From NCBI GenBank assembly GCA_000507305.1, contig DF239942.1, forward strand, positions 89,449 to 153,448: 64,000 nucleotides of DNA, written 5' to 3'. Shown in pieces: positions 30,521 through 40,594 of the stretch. The first letter of the stretch is position 1. Each line of letters begins with the position of its first letter. The notes under the pieces were generated by a model. The model saw only the letters and a list, made by a program, of their open reading frames with translations, searched no databases and had not been told where the DNA came from. The translations under genes were made by a program, and so were the position numbers. The DNA is from Breviolum minutum Mf 1.05b.01. Lineage: Eukaryota > Sar > Dinophyceae > Suessiales > Symbiodiniaceae.

Positions 30521-31729
30521 ATGGCCCTGGATTCGAAGGCATCCTTCCAACAGAGAGCAGCACAGGTTTTCATTTCCAATGAGGAGATCGAGAAGCTAGA
30601 AGCTGCAGGCATTGATACCTATGCCAAGTACGCTTTCTGTTGCAACTTTCAGCCGGGATCTCAAGATGACACTCCGCTTTTCAATTTCATAGAAGCAGCG
30701 CTAGGTGCAAAACCTTCTGGAGCAAGCGCATCCAACTTTAGACGTTTGTTCTTTGAATCGCATGCTATGTGTCTCCAAGATCTCAAAAACCGACTTGATA
30801 GAAACGAGAACACGGAGGCAAAGATTCTTCCTTTAGCGGAGAAGGTTGAGCGCGTCTCGCACTTGAAGGAGAAGTTGAGCGGTCTAGAGATCACATCAGA
30901 GTTAGAGCCGTCTCATCATTTAATCGACAAAGCTGTGCAACAATATGAAGAGAATTCAATCAAGTTCTTGGATTTGACATCTTGCACTTCAAGGGAGCAA
31001 GAAATTCTGTTTGACAAGAGTACAGCAAGTCTTACATTTGATGAGAATGGTCGCATCAAAGTGTCAAAGAAACAGGAAGTGGCACTGTGTAGCTTGACAG
31101 GTGATTTGAAGCTCAGATCGGCCATGCAAAGGCGAGCTTTGGCCTATGAACTGGCAGGCGTGGCTTCGTTCAAAGTTTTGGAGAAGTGGACAAACCATCT
31201 TTTTCACAAGTTGCAGCAAGAGCCCCCACCTGGTTTTCGATATGTGTCTCAAGACCAGTTGATACGTGCAGATAAAGCATTGTGGTTGAAAGTGGCAGAA
31301 GATACAAGGGCAAAGGTGCAGTCAGTGGTTGATGGTGACAAGTCAGTTGATGTCGCAATTGAAAAATGGAGTATGCATCCCGAGATTCAATACTACATCA
31401 TGCCTATGCCCAATGGACAGGGCAGGTCAGGAGGCCAGACAGGCGATGGGGGCGACAAATCCAATCCCCCACCGATCAAGAAGTTCATTGACAAAGAGCA
31501 GAATCCAGATCGCAAGGGCCCCAAAGGAAAGGGTAAGGGAAAGAAGATAACCATACCCGACGACTGTACGATCAAGTTTGGAGACACGAACAAACCGATC
31601 TGCATGAAATACAATGTTGGGGCCTGCAAGGCCAAGATCAAGGCCGGAAAGAGATGTATGTACGGCTACCACGTTTGTTGGCGCAAAGGATGCCATAAGC
31701 CTTTGCCAGCTAACGAGTGCACCCACTGA
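30521..31729 (+). CDS. Gag-like protein with C-terminal CCCH finger
   Basis: 402 codons. Helical N-terminal body (EEIEKLEAAGIDTYAKYAFC, then LAEKVERVSHLKEKLSGLEI) comparable to the first ORF of dinoflagellate YR elements. A basic Gly/Lys stretch (KGPKGKGKGKK, about residue 340) and a cysteine motif with C361, C369, C379 and H384 follow, suited to RNA packaging. The stop TGA (31727-31729) is followed without a frame change by the methyltransferase-RT frame. It is therefore either a genuine ORF end, a read-through site or a nonsense mutation. Confidence 0.65.
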   Translation: MALDSKASFQQRAAQVFISNEEIEKLEAAGIDTYAKYAFCCNFQPGSQDDTPLFNFIEAALGAKPSGASASNFRRLFFESHAMCLQDLKNRLDRNENTEAKILPLAEKVERVSHLKEKLSGLEITSELEPSHHLIDKAVQQYEENSIKFLDLTSCTSREQEILFDKSTASLTFDENGRIKVSKKQEVALCSLTGDLKLRSAMQRRALAYELAGVASFKVLEKWTNHLFHKLQQEPPPGFRYVSQDQLIRADKALWLKVAEDTRAKVQSVVDGDKSVDVAIEKWSMHPEIQYYIMPMPNGQGRSGGQTGDGGDKSNPPPIKKFIDKEQNPDRKGPKGKGKGKKITIPDDCTIKFGDTNKPICMKYNVGACKAKIKAGKRCMYGYHVCWRKGCHKPLPANECTH

Positions 31730-33598
31730 CCTAAAGAACAGGCTGTGCATGACGAATCGACCGCTCCCTTTTTCGTGGAACTATGTGCAGGCTCTGGTAA
31801 ACTATCAGCTGCTATGAAAAAACGTGGTTTCAGAGTTTTTCCGGTCGATCATGAATTCAATCAACATCAGCCGCATGCTACTACAGTTTGCTTAGATTTG
31901 CAGAAGCCCCATGACCAAGGGGTCTTGGTGAACATGCTGTCAACAGCACCTGTGGCACACGTACATATGGGACTACCATGTGGTACGTGCTCAAGGGCAC
32001 GTGAGAAAGCCCTGCCGAGGCATTTGAGCGGTCTTTTTGCAGCGCCACCCCCATTGAGGGATGGCAACAATCTTTTTGGTTTTCCCCATTTATCAGGTAC
32101 AAACTTGCAGAAGGTGCATTCTGCCAACCAGTTGTATCGTTTTGCAGTCACTGTGCTAAGGCTATGCTTCGAACGAGGCATTAAAATATCAATTGAAAAC
32201 CCAGAACGGTCATGGTTGTGGGCAATTTTGACTCAGCTTGTCTTGCAGACGAAAGATCAGGCTTTCATCAGTTGGTTTGGGGCCTTGGAAAGAGTATCTT
32301 TTCATGGTTGTATGCATGGTGGTGCACGGAAGAAACATACGCGCTTACTTTCTTCACCAGAGCTTTTCAGCCCCCTCGCTATCGAATGCGATGGCGACCA
32401 TGAACACGAGCAATGGAACATTCATCGAGTGGGTGATGGTTTGCAATTTGATACGGCCCTGGAGGCCGAGTACCCTTCTTTGTTGTGCAGGAGAATGGCT
32501 GATTTATTGGCCGACTATGTCAAGTTACCTTTGTACCCGCAGTTGAACCCAAACCAAACTGCAAGACGGGGAATGGGTATTTTTGTCAAAAAGGCACCAC
32601 CTCTGGTGCCTGAATTTTCCCACATATATCAGTCATATGAGTTGCCTTCAGATGCCGGATGCAAGTGTATTGTGTCTCATTTGGAGGGGGCAAAATCCGA
32701 GACTGAGTATGACGAGAAGCCAGAAGATGGGGTACCAAACAAGAAAGCTAAGAAGCTTCACAAGATAGGAGTTCAGTGGTCCCCCAGAGATTTCTTACAC
32801 CAGACGATGCAGGTGGAACATCCGATGTGCCCAAGGAAGATCATCCCACAAGTCTTGAAGAAGGCCATTTTCGACAACCTGGTTATGGACAATGTGGAGA
32901 TGAGCAAACAACGCCTCAAGTCGATTTTCATGGTGAGGAAACTTGCAGCAGAACTGGAAGGTGAAGAGACGGCTTGGAAAAACACCTTGGAAAAGGGTGT
33001 CAAAGAAGTTCTCTCCAAGAAGAGGATCATGCTGTGGGAGAAACTTTTGCAGATGTCCAACTATGATGATATGGGCATTCTGGATATGATCAAACAAGGA
33101 ATCCCACTAACTGGTGAGCACAGCATGCCCCCATCTTGTCCGCAAGACTGGAAACCTGCAACTGCTTCGGTAGATGAACTGTTAGACACTTCAACTTGGA
33201 GAAGAGCTTCTTTACAACCGTCGACGGACGGAGATTCAGATGATATTGAGAAGAAGTTGCACGAGGCATCTCTGGACGAAGTAGCGGCAGGTCACCTGAA
33301 AGGGCCGTTTTCCAAGGAACAGGTGGATGAGCAGTTCGGCGAAGGAAAGTGGCTGTTCACCAAACGTTTCGCTTTGATGCAAGGGACGCCGGAAAACCCT
33401 AAGGTCAGGGTCATAGATGATTGCAGAAGAAGTGGCCTCAACTCTGCATATACAACAAACTTCAAACTGGAACTTTTGGATTTAGACGTTTTGTCTGCTG
33501 CTATGGTTTCAGTTTGTGAAGCTCTTCAGACGGGCAACATTGACCTAGGGGAAGGGTGGCAATCGAAGATACACCCCTCAGTGTCCAACCAAAAATAG
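31730..33598 (+). CDS. Methyltransferase-like domain fused to the N-terminus of reverse transcriptase
   Basis: Same frame as the Gag ORF; first ATG 31745. Numbering from it: FVELCAGSGKLS (9-21) is a SAM-binding loop, VDHEF (34-38) the following acidic strand, HMGLPCGTCSRARE (74-87) matches a C5-methyltransferase motif IV with Cys79, and SIENPERSWLW (149-159) matches motif VI (ENP for ENV). This supports a C5-MTase-type fold; activity is unknown. Residues from about 520 are RT: HLKGPFSKEQVDEQFGEGKW and RVIDDCRRSGLN (555-566), the template-binding block of DIRS-like RTs. It ends at TAG 33596-33598, only a few codons before RT motif A, so the stop is probably a mutation. Confidence 0.7.
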   Translation, partial: PKEQAVHDESTAPFFVELCAGSGKLSAAMKKRGFRVFPVDHEFNQHQPHATTVCLDLQKPHDQGVLVNMLSTAPVAHVHMGLPCGTCSRAREKALPRHLSGLFAAPPPLRDGNNLFGFPHLSGTNLQKVHSANQLYRFAVTVLRLCFERGIKISIENPERSWLWAILTQLVLQTKDQAFISWFGALERVSFHGCMHGGARKKHTRLLSSPELFSPLAIECDGDHEHEQWNIHRVGDGLQFDTALEAEYPSLLCRRMADLLADYVKLPLYPQLNPNQTARRGMGIFVKKAPPLVPEFSHIYQSYELPSDAGCKCIVSHLEGAKSETEYDEKPEDGVPNKKAKKLHKIGVQWSPRDFLHQTMQVEHPMCPRKIIPQVLKKAIFDNLVMDNVEMSKQRLKSIFMVRKLAAELEGEETAWKNTLEKGVKEVLSKKRIMLWEKLLQMSNYDDMGILDMIKQGIPLTGEHSMPPSCPQDWKPATASVDELLDTSTWRRASLQPSTDGDSDDIEKKLHEASLDEVAAGHLKGPFSKEQVDEQFGEGKWLFTKRFALMQGTPENPKVRVIDDCRRSGLNSAYTTNFKLELLDLDVLSAAMVSVCEALQTGNIDLGEGWQSKIHPSVSNQK

Positions 33599-34788
33599 AT
33601 GGGACGCACCCTAGACCTATCGAAGGCGTACAAGCAACTTCCGATCAGTGTGGACTCAAGGCCTTTGTGTGTCATGGGCTACAAATATCGTAGTGAGTGG
33701 AAATATTATACAACTCTGGTTCTCCCTTTCGGTGCCACAGCTTGTTATGCCATTTCTTCTCCATAATTTGTACATGTTATTACGACGACTTCCCGACTCT
33801 GAGTCCGAAGAACTCCTCAGCATTGGCTTCAAAATGCATGAGTGTTTTTCTGAACCTGTTGGGGTGGGACCATGCCCAAGTGGGGGCAAAGGCGATTGAC
33901 TTTTCCGAGCAGTTCGATGCGTTGGGCATATCGTTGGATTTGTCTTCTTTGCACATTGGGTCTTTCACGTTGTTCAACAAACCCACACGAATTGAAAAGA
34001 TCTTGAAGATGTTGGAAAGCGTGAGCCAGAGTGGCGTTTTGTCTCGTGCCCAGGCAGCGGAGATTCAAGGGCACCTCAACTTCGCTTCAGGGTTTTTCCT
34101 TTCCAAATCGTTGAAGTTTCTTTTGGGAAAATTCGATGCAGCTGCGAAGGTTCTAATCCAAAATAAAGCAGCCAGCGTGAGACGCTTGTGTGAACTCACC
34201 AAGGCCATTTTGACTTCCATTCCTCCCAGATGTTTTCGAGCTTCCGCCATGGGGAAACCGAATCTGCTTTTTACAGATGGTGCTTGGGAGGATAGTCAGG
34301 CATCAGCGGGCTTGGTTTTTCTTGATTCCTCGAAATTTGAAATCACAGTACAAGAGATCTGTGTTCTTGCAAGGCTTTTGGAGGCTTGGAAGGGCTCCGT
34401 TGGTGAACAGTTGATTTGCCAAATTGAAATGTATGCATTCATGGTAGCAAGATACAATTTGAGAGAGCTGTTGCACAACAGGGCTGCTATTGCATGGATT
34501 GACAATGAGGCGGCCAGATATGCAGTCAGCAAGGGAACAGCAACAGCACCCTCATTAATGGCAATGGCTAGGATATTGCAGTCTTCGGAAACCCAATGGC
34601 CTACTTTAATGTGGGTGGAACGAGTGGCCTCTTATTCCAATCCATCGGACGGCCCATCCAGACACAAGGTCAAAGAAACTGCTGTTGAGTTGGGGGGTTT
34701 GCCTGTGATGGAACCTATGTCCTTGCCTGACGAGGTGGTAGACCAATTGATACTACTAGCGAATGATCCTTTAGCTCACCTTCAGTGA
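33599..34788 (+). pseudogene. RT palm and RNase H, interrupted by frameshift and probable deletion
   Basis: After the TAG the same frame continues with RTLDLSKAYKQL (motif A), VMGYKYRSEW and LPFGATAC, then a TAA at 33764. The YYDDFP active-site block (codons 33778-33795) lies in a different frame. LPFG to YYDD is about 16 codons, against about 28 in intact DIRS-type RTs, so roughly a dozen codons appear lost with the frame. From there a 363-codon frame (33697-34788) carries the RT thumb region and RNase H with Asp194 (LLFTDGAWED), Glu244 (QIEMYAF), Asp269 (AWIDNEAA) and Asp318 (NPSDGPSRH). All four RNase H acidic residues remain. Confidence 0.75.
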
Positions 34789-35000
34789 TGTCTGGGTTGC
34801 TGGTGGACCGCTTCCTTTTCCGGGGGTTTCAGCCAAAGCGGATAACCACCATATCTGCTTGCGCAAAACCTATGACATGTCACAAACAACATGTGACAAG
34901 GAAATCGTTGGAAGATCTTTTGATGTTATCCCCAGCACGTCGAAAAACAGATTCATCAAAAAAGGTGCGCTTTGATTTCACTCGTGATGCATTTCCTTGA
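34788..35000 (+). CDS. Small basic ORF overlapping the RNase H stop
   Basis: ATG overlaps the TGA (TGATG). 70 codons, basic, with KTDSSKKVRFDFTRDAF at its end. Coupled stop-start overlap and similar codon use suggest it belongs to the retroelement, but it could be chance. No family recognised. Confidence 0.35.
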   Translation: MSGLLVDRFLFRGFQPKRITTISACAKPMTCHKQHVTRKSLEDLLMLSPARRKTDSSKKVRFDFTRDAFP

Positions 35001-35279
35001 AGTTTCATGTGTTTCAGTTGCTGTGTGATTTGCTTGTCTCACTTCGGCGTATTCACCTATACTTACTATATCCGCTTTATTTGCGTATACCTGTTTATAT
35101 ATAGATGCGCCTTTGAGAAACTTCCTTGTACGAATTTCTTTCTTAAGGGGTCTGCTTGGCATAGTGGTTTGTGCAGGTCTAAATAAGACACCTATCTACA
35201 TACTTTACACGAATGTATGTGTTCATATATACATTATACAACACTGGGAAAATTTTTAGATGTCACAACTGCCCTTGAT

Positions 35280-35490
35280 ACCCTTTTTTTCTTTATATAA
35301 ATGCTGCAAAATACCGCATTCGCGACCGTATGTAGAAAGTTTTCCGTCAATGCATACGAAACGCCCAGGCAAGGTTGTGATGGTTGGATCCAAGACTGCA
35401 TATGACTTGGCCCTTGATCTTCCAAAACATGGTTGCTGGGCGCATTTTTCTGGGCAAATCATAGCAAGCTTAGGGGAGGGAATCCCCTAG
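35280..35490 (+). CDS. Weak candidate host exon
   Basis: The + frame reads RPYVESFPSMHTKRPGKVVM, then VGSKTAYDLALDLPKHGCWA. An opposing - frame is also open (FGRSRAKSYAVLDPTITTLP), so strand is uncertain; I favour + because neighbouring exons are +. Confidence 0.3.
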
Positions 35491-35714
35491 AAAATAAATT
35501 TTTATTCAGGTTTAGAGAATTTTAGTAACTTTCCCTCAGATTTTTTTCTAGGACATGTTGAACAAACCTAGAGATTTCCGCCCCTAAAGGTGGCAATCGG
35601 AGCTGGCTGGAACATGGACCTGGATTGAGTCGACGTATGAACCCTATTACAAATGAGGATAGTTCCCTGAACTATGTTAGTTTACCGGAGGGTAAATTCT
35701 GGATCCCTTTTTCA

Positions 35715-35839
35715 ACTTGTAACATCCTGGAAAGTATGTCGATCTTCCGACTTCCAAATAAATACCTTGAGTTTGGACTATCTGTTGGACGTATGTGAGA
35801 GATTACCAAGCCTCAAAGTGTTTGAGGCTACTCTAGTCG
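35715..35839 (+). CDS. Weak candidate exon with GTAAGG donor
   Basis: Reads SSDFQINTLSLDYLLDVCER, then LPSLKVFEATLV, before GTAAGG. LRR-like hydrophobic spacing but too short to assign. Confidence 0.3.
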
Positions 35840-36143
35840 TAAGGAAATCTTTCCAAGGACTCAAAGAAATGTTCAACTTTAACTTCAAACATCAGTTTTT
35901 TTGCTTGAAGCCAAACTAACCACCGCCATCTTCACATTTGAAACCTCCATTGGTTTTCATTAGGTTCTCCGGTGGATGTTCTCTTGATGAGCGAGCCGGG
36001 ATGTTTGGCATTGTATGTTTTGGTTACTGGATGTGAAGGTGGAATCTACCGGTGTCTGAGCAAAAAAAACATGGTCTCTTAAACAAAACCTTAGGTGAAG
36101 GTAAGCTCCTGGTATTTTGTATTTTTTTTGTGGGGCCTTGTCT

Positions 36144-36238
36144 GGTCGGTGGTTTCAATTTTTTGTATTTTCACCCCTATTTGGGGAAGATTTCCATTTT
36201 GACTAATATTTTTCAAATGGGTTGAAACCACCACCTAG
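36144..36238. repeat. Family D palindromic element
   Basis: GGTGGTTTCAA at the left and TTGAAACCACCACCTAG at the right flank TTGGGGAAGATTTCCATTTT, the internal sequence shared with 58217-58306 and 60527-60628. Confidence 0.7.
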
Positions 36239-36469
36239 TTGTGTGTTTTCTTTTTGTGTGTGGTCACGTTACTGCACATCTGCACATCGGATTTTGTGAT
36301 GGCCAAACCTGAAAGTTGGTTTTCGTTTGATGGATTCAGACCGGATTCCACTGATTTTATTTGTGATTTGTATAGTATGTCCGATATGTATATTATAAAA
36401 ATAATATATATATATATATATATACCTTGAGCTTCCAAACCTTTGAAATATCCAGGGTTTGCTAGTAAA

Positions 36470-37100
36470 ACCGAGGTTCGCCCCGGAAAACCAGGTTTTG
36501 TGGAAAAAACGGTTTTTTCCAAAAACACGGGTTTTCCCTCCCATACCTTTTTCGATTCACAATCTGAATTTTGAAAACGATTCCCTTTTTGGATGTCCAG
36601 AATGGATATTGTAAATTGTCATCAAGCATAAATTCCCCAAATATTTTCAATGTATTGGGGGCACATTCGAACCCGTGAAAAAATCACGGGTTGTCACGGG
36701 TAAATCACGGGTCTGTCACGGGTAAATCACGGGTTGGACATTACCAGGTTTTCCCCTAAAATCCCGGGTTTTTTTGGAAATATCACGGGTTGTCACGGGG
36801 TAATCATGGGTTCGTCACGGGTAAATCATGGGTTCGTCACGGGTTGCTAAACCGACCCGACATTTTCCGGAAAAAAAATGAAAAAAACTAAAACGTGGCA
36901 TATAATTTCTTCAATCTATAGTCCGAATTGTGGTTCGAATTTTGTTAACTGGTTATTCTTCCAGATCATCGGTGATCATCGGCCTGAATTTTCAACAAAT
37001 AGGGAAAAACCCGGGTTTTTCCTCCAGACCCGTGATCTTTCGGAAAAACCCGGGAGTTTCCCCCACGTCACGGGGAAACCCGGGGTTTGCATTCGGACCC
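36470..37100. repeat. Cluster of TCACGGGT / ACCCGTGA repeats
   Basis: 36680-36848 contains about eight TCACGGGT or TCATGGGT units in forward orientation, and 37009-37098 contains CCCGGG and ACCCGTGA units in the opposite sense. The left edge includes a near-perfect palindrome GGAAAAAACGGTTTTTTCC. No coding capacity. Confidence 0.7.
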
Positions 37101-37813
37101 GAGAAATTTGTAGGGTCTAGAAGGTTAGGGTATGTATATTATTCATACTGCACATATACGTACATATTTTGCGTATACATAATATACATCTCTTCATCTA
37201 TGTATATAATTGTGTATATACATAGATTGTAAATGATATATAATACACGTCAACGTCAGAGATGTCGTGTTTATCATTCTTGCCTTGCCTTGTTGTGGGA
37301 ATGCATGCGTACGAAACAACATCCAGATTCCAAACACGTTTTTTTCCAAACTTTGGATGGTTTTTTGGAATTTTTTGAAGCCAGTCTTTGGAAGAGACCT
37401 GTAAATGCTGAGTAAATGCTGGCTGATCTGGACAAATCATGGATTTCACCCTGACTTTTTGTTGGAGAAGGTTCCTCCCTTCAAATACCATTGAAGACCT
37501 AACTCCCTCACATTCTACGAATTTTGTAGATGAATCCTCCTTTGGCAATCTGAAGTTGCAATTGGTTAGAAATCTCTTGAGGGAGATTTCTTTGCTTTCA
37601 GAAAATTAACTTTTTTGAGTTTTCTATTTTTGATTTATGGTCTTATGGTGTTCATGTTGTTTTTAAAGTTCAGATTTTTGGTACTGCTTTGGTCCTATTT
37701 TTCCTTTTTCACCATATTTGGCTTCAGGTTCTATGACCGGCGCCCTTTTTTCAGCTGGACTTGATCTTGTTGACTGCACCACAAGATGGAATTCCCCCCA
37801 AAAAATCAACAGA

Positions 37814-37965
37814 TCATGGGAATCTAAGGGTACCCCACGCCCCAGGAAATGGAAAATGAAGCCTTATTAAGGGTAATTTAAGGATTATAACCCCCAAAAA
37901 AAAACTGATTTTTCTGTGGAAGGGGTGGCATTGGGGGAGGGTTTATTTCCCTTAGATTCCCATTA
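37814..37965. repeat. Family H palindromic element
   Basis: ATGGGAATCTAAGGGTACCC at the left and TTCCCTTAGATTCCCATTAA at the right form the terminal inverted repeat. The interior carries GGGGTGGCATTGGGGG, found again at 54830-54870. Confidence 0.65.
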
Positions 37966-38495
37966 ACTTGAGCAGCTGAGGTATGAGTTGCCATGCATGA
38001 AACTTGATCTTTCGAACTCCGAGTTGGGCAGTTCTCCTGTTTCAGACTGCCAGAGATCTCGTTCACGGTCGACCATCATGTACCTTTTTTGGAGATGAAC
38101 GAAGCTCCTACTTGGTTTGAGCTCCAGACGAAAAATAAAGCCAGCCAAAGGTCGACCATCAGGGTTTTTCCATGCCCGGGTTAAAGACTGCTGAGAATTG
38201 GGGTGTTTCAAGACTGGAGCAACCCGAAGACAATCAGATCGAATTCATGATATTTCACTGGATGTCCCTTGATGGTTCTCTATTGGTTCAGAAAAGGATG
38301 TGTATCACTTTGGATCTCCGAGAGTGTTTAGTTTGACAAGAACAGGGACTGTGATGTTATGCACAGAAAACCGGGGCCACTCTTAAACAGGAAGAAAATG
38401 ATGTATCAAGAACGACATGGACCAAGCATTCATCATTCAGGTTGGGACTGTGATTTTTTTTGATATGATTTTGATATAATTTTGGAGTTCACCAG

Positions 38496-38659
38496 GTTTC
38501 AACAATCCGCGGATTGTTGGTGAATCTGCATGAATCGAAACTGTTTGGTTCAACGGTCAAATTGTGGTTCTGGGTGCTCCAGCAGGTGGAACATGTTCAT
38601 GATGTTCCCCATTTTTCTATCCATTTTCCGGCGCTTGCCAGCCACCTTCTTGAGAAAGG
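38496..38659 (+). CDS. Host exon 1 of an in-phase three-exon series
   Basis: After TTCACCAG reads VSTIRGLLVNLHESKLFGST, then VKLWFWVLQQVEHVHDVPHF and SIHFPALASHLLEK. It ends in phase 2 before GTGAGG and joins exactly to 38761. Aromatic and His-rich; family not recognised. Confidence 0.6.
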
Positions 38660-38760
38660 GTGAGGTATTGGACGGCCGAGGGTTTTTCGGGCAGGACTCG
38701 GAATGGGTCGCCCTCAACACGACGCAGTGATCCGAGTAGCGTCCAGTAGCAACTTGTGAG

Positions 38761-38881
38761 GACGAGTTTGCTTGACTGGAGTAGAAAACTTTCCAAAGAC
38801 GATCTGGAAGGACACCTCAACAAATCGCAGAAAAGCACTGCTGGGTGGGTTGACTGGGGGGAATTCCGGAAAAGGTCGCAG
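38761..38881 (+). CDS. Host exon 2 of the same series
   Basis: Supplies the third base of a Gly codon, then TSLLDWSRKLSKDDLEGHLN and KSQKSTAGWVDWGEFRKRSQ, ending CAG before GTGAGG in phase 0. The 101-nt intron before it is GT-AG. Confidence 0.6.
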
Positions 38882-38907
38882 GTGAGGTTCAGTTGGAGCA
38901 CCGGCAA

Positions 38908-38951
<44 letters not shown>

Positions 38952-39345
38952 ATCATCATCAATCATCATCATCATCATCGTCATCATCATCGTCATCGTC
39001 ATCGTCATCATCATTGTCATCGTCATCGTCATCATCATCATCATCATCATTATCAGCATCAGCATCATCATCATCATCATCATCGTCATTATCATCATCA
39101 GCATCATCATCATCATGATCATGATGATCATCAGCATCAGCATTCATCATCTTCAGCATCATCATCATCATCAACATCATCAACATCATCATCATCATCA
39201 TCGTCATCGTCGTCGTCGTCATCATCTTTATCATCATCATCATCATCATCATCGTTCATCATTTATCATTCATCATTCATCATTCATCATCACCATCATC
39301 AGCATCATCATCATTAGCATCATCATCACCATCATCATCATCATC

Positions 39346-39383
<38 letters not shown>

Positions 39384-39496
39384 CATCAATCATCATTCAT
39401 CATNATCGTCATCGTTGTCGTCGTCATAGTCATCATTATCATCATCATCATCATCATCATAGTTCATCATTCATCATGACCATCATCACCATTATC

Positions 39497-39548
<52 letters not shown>

Positions 39549-39550
39549 CA

Positions 39551-39594
<44 letters not shown>
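38908..39594. repeat. ~690-bp ATC/TTC-type trinucleotide microsatellite
   Basis: Long (ATC)n tracts with GTC interruptions and blocks of TTCATCA, plus one N at 39404. It fills nearly the whole 735-nt intron (38882-39616) between two in-phase exons. His/Ile/Ser-rich frames through it are artefacts. Confidence 0.95.
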
Positions 39595-39595
<1 letters not shown>

Positions 39596-39616
39596 TGGGA
39601 CTGTTTCCCTGGGGAG

Positions 39617-39677
39617 GTCGAATCTTTGAGTCGCAGGGGTTGCTACACCACGGCTGACGAAATCCTGGGCAGATATG
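39617..39677 (+). CDS. Host exon 3 of the same series
   Basis: After GGGGAG reads VESLSRRGCYTTADEILGRY, in phase 0 with the exon ending at 38881, and ends before GCGCGTGAG (GC donor). Confidence 0.5.
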
Positions 39678-40500
39678 GCGCGTGAGCCGTATGCCGACCC
39701 GGTCTTTGAGGCTGTGGATGATGGATGGGTCGGGGGATGGGTGACTTAGGGGGAAATTTTCGGGGATTTTTTCACGATTTTCCCAGGTTCCAACAATCAT
39801 AAGAAGTCTTGACTGAGGTTGAATGTAAGTGGTTTGGCAAACAAACATGCATGAGATGTATGAAATGGATGAGATGGTTCCCAGTTTAATTTTGATATAT
39901 CCCCCCCACGAATGGAAAAAAATACAACCAGTCTGGATAGCCAGAGTTTACAAGAAATCATAAATTTCACGGTTGGTCGATTCTCTTGGGGTGAAAAAAA
40001 AGGAAAACGCAAGAACATGAAATATTGATCACTTTTAACCCCAGGGTTTAAGCGTGCTTCAAGCCCTTTTGACAAAGCCGATTCCAAGAGTAGGGGTCTA
40101 TTTAACTGTACAGTAATATGTTTGTGCTTAGAGTTTTTCTTCAAGAAGAATGGTGGTGAATGAGTTTTGTTTAATTTTTTCAGTTTTCTTGTGTGTAAAA
40201 AGGGCCATTGATTCCTCCTATTTTAGGACTCTGTCAGTTATGACCCCCAGCTGTTGGTGTAACAACCCACAAAGCTACACGTTTGACCAATAACCAATAT
40301 TTGATATTGGTACAAAATATCCGGTGACTGGTGGTTAAGCAGTTATTTGAATCCTCAGCAAGACGTACCATTGATCATTTAGGGGCCCCTCCAACCTATG
40401 GTCCATTTGCCGTGGTTTTGTTGGGGATGCTCCTGGTCACAGCAGCCACCAGGGTGTGCTCTTTCCTCCATTTTTTGTGGGTGCGGGAATCCCGAAAACC

Positions 40501-40594
40501 TACCCTCCAGGGAACTAACATATCCCCCCAAAATAGCATTTTGAAGATGATTTTCCTTTTCCCAAGGTGGGATATGTTAATTCCCTGGAGGGTA
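40501..40594. repeat. Family A palindromic element, intact
   Basis: 94 bp. Left TACCCTCCAGGGAACTAACA, right TGTTAATTCCCTGGAGGGTA, with one mismatch in the first 20 bp of the inverted repeat. The interior TTTTGAAGATGATTTTCCTT is shared with 60169-60262. Confidence 0.9.

Larger units (their letters stand above)
27630..35000 (+). mobile_element. Tyrosine-recombinase retrotransposon (DIRS/Ngaro-like) with methyltransferase-like domain, degraded
   Basis: A consecutive set of + strand ORFs: tyrosine recombinase (27630-29756), CCCH Gag-like protein (30521-31729), methyltransferase-like domain fused to the RT N-terminus (31730-33598), RT palm and RNase H (33599-34788), and a small basic ORF overlapping the RNase H stop. 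No DDE integrase or aspartic protease is seen, as expected of YR retroelements. In known DIRS elements the YR follows RT/RNase H and a methyltransferase, if present, follows RNase H; here both come first. True ends are unknown; the coordinates cover the ORFs only. Confidence 0.75.

Noticed and set aside
38893-39429. Long His/Ile/Ser open frames in both strands
   Set aside because: Direct translation of an ATC trinucleotide microsatellite in an intron.
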